From Eleginops maclovinus (Eukaryota > Chordata > Actinopteri > Perciformes > Eleginopidae), in contig NC_086354.1 of assembly GCF_036324505.1 (NCBI RefSeq), positions 2,214,756-2,278,755 of the forward strand: a stretch of DNA of 64,000 bases. Direction: 5' to 3'. Position numbers and translations under genes: made by a program. Below the pieces are notes generated by a model. That model was not told the origin of the DNA. It did not search any database and saw only the letters and a program-made list of their open reading frames with translations. Positions 56,194 to 64,000 of this stretch are shown piece after piece. Position 1 is the first letter of the stretch. Each line of letters opens with the position of its first letter.

Positions 56194-58245
56194 TCAGGAG
56201 TTCAGCAGTCTTATAGCCTGTGGTATAAAACTGTCTCTGAGTCTGGTGGTCTTGGTCCGGATGCTGCGGTACCGTCTGCCAGACGGCAGCAGACAGAACA
56301 GATTGTTGCTGGGGTGATGGGGGTCCTTTAATATCCTACCGGCCTTCTTCCTACACCGCTGGGTGTAGAGGTCCTCCATGGATGGCAGCTCCGTCCTGGT
56401 GATGTGCTGAGCAGTTTTCACCACCCTCTGTAGAGTCTTACGGTTGAGGGCGGTGCAACTGCCATACCAGGCGGTGATGCAGCCAGTCAGGATACTCTCG
56501 ATGGTGCACCTGTAGAAGTTGCAGAGTATCCTGGAGTCCATGTTGAACTTCCGCAGCCTGCGGAGGAAGAAGAGCCGCTGTCGAGCCGTCTTGGATATGA
56601 CCCTGGTGTGATGTGTCCATGTCAGGTCCTCACTGATGTTTACCCCGAGGAACCTGAAGCTGCTGACTCTCTCCACAGGAGTCCCGTCGATGGTGATGGG
56701 TGTGTGTGCCTCTCTCTGCCTCTTCCTGTAGTCCACAATCAGCTCCTTTGTTTTGCTGACGTTGAGATGGAGGTTGTTGTCCTGGCACCAAGATGTCAGG
56801 GCTCTGACCTCCTCTCTGTACGCCGTCTCGTCGCCGTCTGTGATCAGGCCGATGACGGTCGTGTCGTCAGCAAACTTGATGATGGTGTTGGAGCTGTGTG
56901 TGGCCACGCAGTCGTGCGTGAACAGGGAGTAGAGGAGAGGGCTGAGCACACAACCCTGAGGGGCTCCGGTGTTGAGGGTCAAGGTGGAGGATGTGATGTT
57001 CCCCATCCGCACTGCCTGGGATCTGCCCGTCAGGAAGCTCATGATCCAGTCACAGAGGGCGCTGTTGAGCCCAAGGTCCCTGAGCTTAATGATGAGCTTG
57101 GAGGGCACAATGGTGTTGAATGCTGAACTGTAGTCAATGAACAGCATTCTCACATAAGTGTTCCTCTGGTCCAGGTGGGAGAGGGCAGTGTGGAGGGTGA
57201 GGGAGATGGCATCATCCGTGGACCTGTTTGCTCTGTAGGCAAACTGCAGGGGGTCCAGTGAGTCAGGGAGGGAGGAGGTGATAAAAGTTTTGACTAACCG
57301 CTCAAAGCACTTCATGATGATGGAGGTGAGTGCAACTGGGCGGTAGTCATTGAGGCAGATGGGTTTTGTCTTTTTGGGGACAGGGACAATGATGGACTCT
57401 TTAAAACATGTGGGGACTACAGACTGGAGCAGTGACCTATTGAAAATGTCTGTGAACACATCTGCCAGCTGAACTGCACACACCTTGAGAGCACGGCCAG
57501 GGATGCCATCAGGTCCTGGAGCCCTGTGTGTGTTGATCCTTTTCAGAGATCTACACACATCTGCACTGGTTAAAACCAGTGAGCAGGGATCCTGGGCCTT
57601 CTGTGCCTCCACAGCCGGGGGCTTCTCAAAGCGTGCATAAAATGTGTTCAGTTCATCTGGGAGAGATGCAGACACTTCCTCAGCACCACTCGTTGTCCTT
57701 TTGTAGTCTGTTATTGTTTTTAGTCCAGACCACATATTTCTGGCGTTGGAGCCCTTGTAGTTCGACTCCACCTTGTCCCTGTATTGTCTTTTCGCACTGC
57801 TAATAGCTCTCCGGAGTGCATACCTGGAATTCCTGTACTCATCCAAATCACCGCCGCTGTGCGCGATGGCCCGTGCTTTAAGTTTAGCTCGGACCTCGCC
57901 GTTTATCCAGGGCTTCTCATTTGGGAATGTCCGTACAGTAATCCGCGGCACGACGTCATCGATGCATTTGCCGATGTAGCAAATGACCGCGTCAGTGTGT
58001 GTGTTTATATCGTCCTCCTCAAACACACACCACTCCGTGATGCCAAAGCAGTGGCGGAGAGCAGAGTCAGACTGCTCGGACCAACGCTGCACTGTCCTTG
58101 TCACAGGTCGGTCCCTCTTCAGTCTCTGCCGGTAAACGGGGAGCAGAAGAAGAGATATGTGGTCTGACTTGCCGAAGGGGGGGGCGGGGGAGGGCTTTAT
58201 ATCCATGCCGGAAAGGAGTGTAAACATGGTCCAGTGTATTTCCAC
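56194..58245 (-). CDS. LINE ORF2, reverse transcriptase part
   Basis: 683 open codons. It begins with the end of the endonuclease (GKSDHISLLLLP, containing the terminal SDH motif), then a linker, then the reverse transcriptase: KKTKPICLNDYRPVALTS and MKCFERLV, motif A with FIDYSSAFNTI, motif B GAPQGCVLSPLLYSLF, and catalytic FADDTTVIGL. The C-terminus has VSSFRFLGVNISEDLTW and LPSGRRYRSIRTKTTRLRDS. All catalytic motifs are intact. The true reading frame starts upstream in the endonuclease part, so the apparent start is only the first in-frame ATG. Confidence 0.92.
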   Translation of the reverse strand: MEIHWTMFTLLSGMDIKPSPAPPFGKSDHISLLLLPVYRQRLKRDRPVTRTVQRWSEQSDSALRHCFGITEWCVFEEDDINTHTDAVICYIGKCIDDVVPRITVRTFPNEKPWINGEVRAKLKARAIAHSGGDLDEYRNSRYALRRAISSAKRQYRDKVESNYKGSNARNMWSGLKTITDYKRTTSGAEEVSASLPDELNTFYARFEKPPAVEAQKAQDPCSLVLTSADVCRSLKRINTHRAPGPDGIPGRALKVCAVQLADVFTDIFNRSLLQSVVPTCFKESIIVPVPKKTKPICLNDYRPVALTSIIMKCFERLVKTFITSSLPDSLDPLQFAYRANRSTDDAISLTLHTALSHLDQRNTYVRMLFIDYSSAFNTIVPSKLIIKLRDLGLNSALCDWIMSFLTGRSQAVRMGNITSSTLTLNTGAPQGCVLSPLLYSLFTHDCVATHSSNTIIKFADDTTVIGLITDGDETAYREEVRALTSWCQDNNLHLNVSKTKELIVDYRKRQREAHTPITIDGTPVERVSSFRFLGVNISEDLTWTHHTRVISKTARQRLFFLRRLRKFNMDSRILCNFYRCTIESILTGCITAWYGSCTALNRKTLQRVVKTAQHITRTELPSMEDLYTQRCRKKAGRILKDPHHPSNNLFCLLPSGRRYRSIRTKTTRLRDSFIPQAIRLLNS

Positions 58246-59038
58246 CGCGCGTGGGGCAGCTGACGTGCTGATAGTATTTCGGCAGGACTTTCTTCATGTT
58301 GGCTCTGTTAAAATCCCCGGCCACAATAAATGCGGCCTCTGGCCGAGAAGTCTCAGTCCTGTCGATAATCCCATACAGCTCCTCCAGCGCTGTGTTGTTG
58401 TCAGCGTGCGGCGGAACATACACTGCTGTTAGAACAACAGATGTGAACTCCCTCGGCAGATAAAAAGGCCGGCATCCGATCATGATGTGCTCTAGGCTGG
58501 GAGAACAGTCCGAAGAAATGATCTCCACATCTGAGCACCAGTTGTTGTTAATCATGAAGCAGACACCTCCTCCCTTGCTCTTCCCTGAGTTTATTGTCCG
58601 GTCCTGGCGATGAATGGAGAATCCGTGTGGAGCAATGGCGGCGTCCGGTATCGTGGGGTCGAGCCAAGTCTCCGTGAAAACCAAAACATTACAGGTCTTA
58701 ATGTCCCGTTGAAATGCCACCCTGCTACGGAGTTCGTCCAGCTTATTATCCAGGGATTGGACATTTGCCAGAAGTAAACTCGGTAGAGGAGGCCTGTTTT
58801 CACGTTTCCTCAGCCTGACCAGGACCCCGGCCCGGGAACCTCGTGGTCTCTTCCTCCTGCGCTCCACAGGTAGAGCTCCAGCAGGTAAACACGGAGACTC
58901 TCCATTGTTTGCAGGTCGTCGTGGATTATTGCTGTCCACCAGCGACCTGATGTGTAAAAGTTGTTCTCTATCATATTGGATGATAGGGCTCGCTTGGGCG
59001 GTTTGCATGTTGCAAAAAAAGTTAAAAACAACCAACAA
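58178..59038 (-). CDS. LINE ORF2, N-terminal APE endonuclease part (frameshifted from RT)
   Basis: The frame starts at ATG 59038 and reads LLLANVQSLDNKLDELR, VLVFTETWLDPTIPD, SIHRQDRTINSGKSKGGGV, VVLTAVYVPP, IVAGDFNRANM and NTLDHVYT, the ordered motifs of an AP-type endonuclease (catalytic E in TETW, GDFN, and LDHVYT before SDH). After HGYKALPRPP it enters the homopolymer near 58180 and continues out of frame. It makes the nick used for target-primed reverse transcription. Confidence 0.88.
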
Positions 59039-59265
59039 AGTAAAACAATAAAAACACTAAGATGTGGAGTTGTTGAGGAGCTCGAGACACGGCAGCCATC
59101 CTCGGCGCCATCTTTTATGGATTTTAGACACGGTCTTACTGTCATTGCTGGAAAGCTTTACATTAAGATGTTCCATTCGCCATGTTTAGTTGATATTTGA
59201 ATGCTGTTTTTAAGGGATTTTAGTAGAATTACAACGTGGGAAATGTGTGGTTGCTACTAGTTCTG

Positions 59266-59344
59266 CAGTGCTGGAAAAAGTATTCAGATCTTGTACTTAA
59301 GTAAATGTTGAAGAGTGTAGGAATACTATGTAAAAAGTATTTTA
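59266..59344. mobile_element. Truncated hAT copy
   Basis: cagtgctggaaaaagtattc followed by agatcttgtacttaagtaaa, the left end of the same hAT family, about 80 bp only. Confidence 0.65.
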
Positions 59345-59452
59345 ATCAGAATATGGATACCTCATTAACTAATAAAAAGTGGACAAAGAGGGAATACTCT
59401 TCATGTTTAAAGCCGAGTAATTCAATATGAAAGAGCAGTGGTGGAGGCTTAC

Positions 59453-59498
59453 CTGTACAGCCGTAGTCACACTGTTGGAGCGCTGGAACCGACGATAC
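59453..59498 (-). CDS. dlgap3: DLGAP/SAPAP small exon, most upstream in window
   Basis: 46 bases with acceptor tctccctctggtggtcag and donor GTAAGC. It encodes YRRFQRSNSVTTAVQ (after one leading base), where RSNSVTTAVQ is strongly conserved in DLGAPs, and splices in phase 0 to ADLDL of the 54776 exon. The large N-terminal coding exon with the PSD-95-binding repeats must lie beyond 64000. I saw no further DLGAP exon between 59.5 and 64 kb. Confidence 0.85.
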
Positions 59499-59996
59499 CT
59501 GACCACCAGAGGGAGACAAAACAAAATGCTCAACAACAAGACTTTTTCTATGTCTGTTCCCAGGAAACACATTCTCAATTTAAGGTTTATTTATCACATA
59601 CTCTCATTAGTGGTTTGGATGAAAAGGGCAAATGGGTTCTATGTCCCAATTCACAGCCCTTCAAATAATGGGTAAATCAGACCTTGGAGAGGAGGCAAGT
59701 GTGTGATGGTGCCTTTAGGTACAGCCTAAAATAACTACAGGAAACCACCAGTCTGTGCAGGCCCCACCTGCAGAGTAGCCATTGGGGGTTGGGTTTATTG
59801 TAGCTGGTTCTGCTGACACATGCTGCTGTAGATTGGATTGATGGACAAGGAACTTTCTGGAGATAATGAAAACAGGGAGGGCGCGGGAGATGGAGCGGTA
59901 ATAATAAGATGTAGTCCTACTCAGCTCTACACCTTGAAATCTTCCAGGAGGAGCAGAATAAATTCCTGGGAAGAGGGATGTCTAGGCCAGGCTTGC

Positions 59997-60165
59997 GGAG
60001 TAACAGATTACATGTAACTCAATTAAGTAATCAGGATACAAAAATAAGGTAACTGTATTCACTTCCAGTTACATAAACACAGATGTAATCAGATTACTGG
60101 TATTCGTTAAAAATGTGAATTATTAGCAGGATTACATTGTTACAAAACATTTTTAAATTAAGGTA
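59997..60165. mobile_element. Degenerate teleost repeat ('agtaacagattacatgtaa')
   Basis: gagtaacagattacatgtaa, ttaagtaatcaggataca, and tgtaatcagattactgg are words of a widespread fish repeat with thymidine/adenine-rich palindromic steps. Boundaries and class not certain. Confidence 0.55.
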
Positions 60166-60187
60166 TATATATTACAATATATAAAGA

Positions 60188-60220
<33 letters not shown>
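60188..60220. repeat. (AT)n microsatellite
   Basis: About 30 bp of AT. A LINE-type tail, acttgacaataaagctgttt, follows at 60443-60462. Confidence 0.9.
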
Positions 60221-60226
<6 letters not shown>

Positions 60227-60479
60227 TGTACTGCACATCCCCAAATTCTGCACATTGAAGTGAACATCATTTCATTCTTATTTTAATTTAATTTCTACGG
60301 GTACATCCATATTTCAATTGAAATATTGCTACATTTTTTATGTTATTATAGCTATCTTATAATAGTTTTTTTATCATCATTTTTATGTGTGTTTATGTAT
60401 CACCATAACACCGAGTCAAATTCCTCATATGTGTTAACCTACTTGACAATAAAGCTGTTTCTGATTCTGATTATAGGTA

Positions 60480-62600
60480 GATGTACGGCCAGAATTTTCT
60501 TTTTGTTTTTATTTTCAAGGTTTCAAGGTTTCTCCTTTCCTCCTTTTTTTTACATTTCGTTTTTTTAATGCCGTATGGACGCCTGATTTATTAATACAAA
60601 AACTGTGTTTACTTTTAATAAAAGTTTTAAACTAAAACAACGTTGGTAAACTATAGTCGTCTTAAGGCCTTGTCTTAATTTGAATGACACATTATTCTGC
60701 TGTCTTACAAAACAACTTCTTATTGATATTTCTTTACTTTGTATAGATTTGTTTGGTTTTGTATAGAGGTAATTCAAAAATAATGGAGCGTAATCAGGTT
60801 ATATTACTTTTATATTGTGTTACTGATGACATATTTTTCCTTTTAACTTTGTGACGAAATACATTTTATAGTAACCCCCCAAACCCTGGTCTGGAATTCT
60901 TTTCTGGATTACCTCGCTACCAACACTAAATATACTGTGAATTACTGAGGTCATATCAACGATAAATAAGAAGAAACATAGATTAGATAATTGGGCCAAA
61001 TGAGTATTCAAATAGGCGTTGCCAATGGATACACTATACCCAGGAAATAAGGTTGAGTTCCTAACCTCCATTGTCCTTGTCAAATATCTTTGTGACTTTT
61101 TTAAACTAAAGTTACAGGATTATTTCTACAGTGAGCATTTAGAGCTGTATTACTCACACTCTGAAACATTATTTTGATGCTGACTCACATAATGCATCAG
61201 GAGAGGTTTGACCGATACAAAGCTCAAGTGGTCAGTTTGACCAACAGTCCCTCATGCTCACACGTCCAAGAGTAAGGTTATGTAAAAGTTACTATCCACT
61301 CTTTTTCACATTATGAATCAGCCAGAAGTCACTGTGACCTCGTCTGTCACCTTCATCTTGACTTTAATACTTGAATTTGTTGGTGAGTACGTGTCTTTTG
61401 TATTACATTCCATTAAAGTGACATTAAAGCTTTTTAGATACATGAAGCATGTATTTGTTCAGCTTATTGGGTCCACATTGCTAAAAAAGTCCAATACAAC
61501 AGCAGTGCAATGAATCCTCCTTTAATGAAGCCACAATGAGCTGAACTGTTGCAGGCAGGTGTTGATTCAACTCTACAGCCAAACTGGAGGCTGAAGCCTG
61601 AGGTGTTATAGTGAGGGGACTCCCAAACTTTGGACCAACTGTTGGGCCTACTGCATCAGTTCCAGTTAGGTTTACCCAACAAACCTCACAAAATGAGCTT
61701 TGCAAAGCGAAAATTGAGAACAGGGTGATGACATAAGACGGCTATCAGAGTTATGACTTTAAAGGCTCCTCCAAGTTGGATAAATTGACATAGGATGATG
61801 GATACCTTCTAGGTAAATTTAGCAGGGAGACTTCAGGGCAGACAATGTATTTACCTCAATACGCGTGTTTTAAATACATTGGTTCAGTCGCAGCTTGATT
61901 ACTATTTTGTAATTGCAGTACAGTGCTCTTACAGAACCAGTGTGACCGACCTGCATGACAAACTGAGCTGGGTAACTGTCAGGCAGAGATCCACCAGTGC
62001 TTTATTAAGTTTAGAAATGTAACAGTGACGCACTCACCAAAAATATATTGGGAGCGCTTCCATGCTACCGAAGCTAACTCAAATATAAAACAGAAGGCAG
62101 TACAGAGCAATATTCTTCAGGAGAATTAAAAAGATCTTCTCAAACGTTTGCTTAAACATATTTGTGTGTCCGAGATTTGAATTGTGTTTGTGTGTACGTA
62201 CAACTAATTGGATATATTTATTTTTGGCTGAAAGATGGCTGATAAGGAGTACTTGGTCTAGGGGGCCGACTTTACCTGCAACAATTGAGACCTAGACCAA
62301 CATAAATGGAATAAAACTGACAAATTAGCAGTCTTTTAATTCTTAAACCATTCCTTTTCTTCTTTTGTCTTATATGTTGCTATTTGATTTCCAAAAATAC
62401 CGCTGTATGGATTTTATCCCACCATTACTGTACCTTTTAAAACGTGTTTGGTGGTCAGATATTATTTAACATGACTGCAGAAAAGCCTGGAAGAAGGAAG
62501 TATTCAAGAAAAGTCTAGAAGTAAATGCAGCTGGCCCTCAGCCACAGTTAGAGTTTATAGCAGAGAATAACCTTGGTGAGGAATCTGTGGGTGGTGTGTG
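60480..62600. other. DLGAP upstream intron or intergenic; no exon recognised
   Basis: Mostly AT-rich. A caaggtttcaaggttt word at 60518-60533 matches the tail of the LINE at 55781. A plus-strand frame at 61313 ends at a GT donor, and a minus-strand frame at 61705-61481 looks compositionally protein-like, but neither has a recognised domain. Confidence 0.4.
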
Positions 62601-62604
62601 TGAC

Positions 62605-62656
62605 CAGAGAGAGAGAGAGCGTGAGAGAGAGGGAGAGAAGGAGAGGGAGAGAGACA
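62605..62656. repeat. Imperfect (GA)n tract
   Basis: Purine-only run of gagaga/gggaga units, about 50 bp, interrupted once by gcgt. Confidence 0.85.
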
Positions 62657-63053
62657 GCCGGAAATGACTCAGGCCGACTCAGTCTGAGGAAAACACACAT
62701 CAGGTAGCACAGCTCCAAAGACTGAGTACATCATGTTAAATGTTCACCGAACTCAAAGCTTGATTTACTTAACAACCCACGCAGATATAAGCCAGTCATG
62801 TTGCAAAAAGCAGCAGTATACGTCAGGAAACATGCCTGGACTGTGGCTGTTACATTTTATTTTTACTTTATCCAGTCTATATTTATGTATAGAAAAAAGG
62901 GCCATCAAATAAAACTGTTTGTATTTACAGTAGAGGTCCGACTTAAACTGGATTCCGTATCAACAGATTGTTGGTTTGTAGGACTTATTTGAAGTTAAGG
63001 GTCTGACTTTACCTGTTATTATGATATTATGAATCTGTGGGTATGGTATAGGT

Positions 63054-63180
63054 CAGGGCTGTCCAAACTACGGCCCGGGGGCCAGTGATCCTTTTTTTTG
63101 GGTCCCGCAGCAAATTCAAAAAGTATAATGGAATATGGCCCACATTTGAAACTTGTGCTTGTCTTATATTGTACTTCTCA
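63054..63180 (+). mobile_element. hAT/Charlie-like element end
   Basis: Begins cagggctgtccaaactacgg then cccgggggccag, a terminal sequence known from vertebrate Charlie-type hAT elements, and continues aatatggcccaca. The partner end was not found, so it is truncated. Confidence 0.6.
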
Positions 63181-63184
63181 TATA

Positions 63185-63409
63185 CAGCTGCGGAAATAAT
63201 TAAGAGACCACTTTTACCACTATTTATTATTACTATTTATTTATAGGTATGTCTTTGAGGTAAATTATTTTTTATTGTATTGTATTCTATAAACTACTGA
63301 CAACATTTCTCTGTGTTGGAATTCAACAGACACTGGAATGGCTGCCATACATGTAGGGATTGAGATTCAAGAAAAATGTGGAGTGGTCTCTGAATTTTTT
63401 CTAGAACTG
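63185..63409. mobile_element. Small TA-flanked MITE
   Basis: 225 bp with imperfect inverted ends (cagctgcggaaataattaag and cagttctagaaaaaattcag on the opposite strand), both followed by agacc, and flanked by TA on each side. No coding capacity. Probably a non-autonomous Tc1/mariner relative. Confidence 0.75.
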
Positions 63410-63423
63410 TATATGTAAACATA

Positions 63424-64000
63424 CAGTGGGGCAAAAAAGTATTTAGTTAGCCACCAATTGTGCAAGTTCTCCCATTTAAAAAGATGAAAGATGCCTGTAA
63501 TTTTTATCATAGGTATACCTCAACTATGAGAGACAGAATGGGGGAAACAATCCAGAAAATCACATTGTAGGATTTTTAATGAATTAATTGGTAAATTCCT
63601 CGGTAAAATAAGTATTTGGTCACCTACAAACAAGCAAGATTTCTGGCTCTCACAGACCTGTAACTTCTTCTTTAAGAGGCTCCTCTGTCCTCCACTCGTT
63701 ACCTGTATTAATGGCACCTTTTTGAACTCGTTATCAGTATAAAACACACCTGTCCACAACCTCAAACAGTCATACTCCAAACTCCACTATGGCCAAGACC
63801 AAAGAGCTGTCAAAGACCAGAGACCAGAGACAAAATTGTAGACCTGCACCAGGCTGGGAAAACTGAATCTGCAATAGGTAAGCAGCTTGGTGTGAAGAAA
63901 TCAACTGTGGGAGCAATTATTAGAAAATGGAAGACATACAAGACCACTGCTAATCTCCCTCCATCTGGGGCTCCACGCAAGATCTCACCCCGTGGGGTCA
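63424..64000 (+). mobile_element. Tc1-like transposon, cut by window end, frameshifted
   Basis: Left end TA then cagtggggcaaaaaagtatt, a second Tc1 family different from the 41/53 kb one. The transposase begins at ATG 63789 ([12 protein letters not shown]). A 7-bp direct duplication (gaccaga twice near 63818-63832) then shifts the frame. In the shifted frame the helix-turn-helix is clear: [45 protein letters not shown]. The catalytic part lies outside the window. Confidence 0.88.

Larger units (their letters stand above)
55781..59116 (-). mobile_element. Nearly full-length CR1/L2-type LINE in a DLGAP intron
   Basis: About 3.3 kb, same strand as the host gene. The 3' end is a tandem tail of the 8-bp unit caaggttt (four copies at 55781-55815, plus-strand reading), a kind of end typical of CR1/L2 clade elements. 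The 5' end begins near aaaagatggcgccgaggatg. It encodes an endonuclease and a reverse transcriptase, separated by one frameshift in a G8 homopolymer (58177-58184). The 3' UTR at 55826-56190 has repeated tataaacagatatgtatggc-like units. The long frames suggest a fairly recent insertion. Confidence 0.9.

Noticed and set aside
56608..57126. 172-codon plus-strand frame in the LINE
   Set aside because: Antisense shadow of the reverse transcriptase frame.
61313..61386. Possible first exon with a signal-peptide-like start followed by GTGAGT
   Set aside because: Only about 24 residues, no promoter or second exon found, and the reading continues into AT-rich DNA. Too little support.
61481..61705. Minus-strand frame with protein-like composition (contains TDAVGPTVGPKFGSPLTITP)
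   Set aside because: No recognised family, no clear splice sites, and it may be part of an unnamed repeat. Worth a database search but not callable.

Overview
The window looks like a piece of a teleost fish chromosome. It has spliced genes with GT-AG introns, very dense (CA)n/(GT)n microsatellites, and many interspersed repeats of fish type: Tc1-like transposons, non-autonomous hAT elements with 8-bp target duplications, CR1/L2-type LINEs and LINE 3' tails. No bacterial, CRISPR or operon features are present. Species cannot be fixed from the sequence alone.

Two protein-coding genes can be supported, both on the minus strand. (1) ptf1a, complete in two coding exons (25599-24996 and 24752-24550), predicted 268 aa. 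It encodes the bHLH transcription factor of pancreas and hindbrain/retinal neurons, and a TATA box and inverted CCAAT box lie just upstream. (2) The 3' half of a DLGAP/SAPAP/GKAP postsynaptic scaffold gene (best guess dlgap3, paralogue not certain). Six exons run from 59498 down to the stop codon at 45404 and end in the family's PDZ ligand; the 5' exons lie beyond the right edge of the window.

Layout. 1-16 kb is gene-poor, with LINE and SINE remnants, microsatellites, a ~200-bp tandem-type duplication and one unexplained exon-like open segment at 1186-1380. 16.6-17.2 kb is a clean hAT element. 18.7-23.2 kb is the GC-richer, mostly repeat-free region downstream of ptf1a; it reads like regulatory DNA and holds two E-box/TC-box pairs with PTF1-like spacing. 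24.2-25.8 kb is ptf1a, and a second repeat-free GC-rich block follows upstream at 26.6-27.1 kb. 28-45 kb is a gene desert rich in microsatellites and LINE tails. It includes a 253-bp inverted duplication with no mismatch found by reading and microsatellites outside both arms, plus a 444-bp internally deleted Tc1-like element. 45.4-59.5 kb is the DLGAP gene, whose introns carry a ~1.2-kb Tc1-like element, a ~3.3-kb nearly complete LINE, LINE fragments and hAT copies. 59.5-64 kb holds more repeats and ends inside another Tc1-like transposon.

I found no convincing undescribed multi-gene system. The most notable items are the inverted duplication, the candidate PTF1 autoregulatory sites and the transposon-deletion pair.
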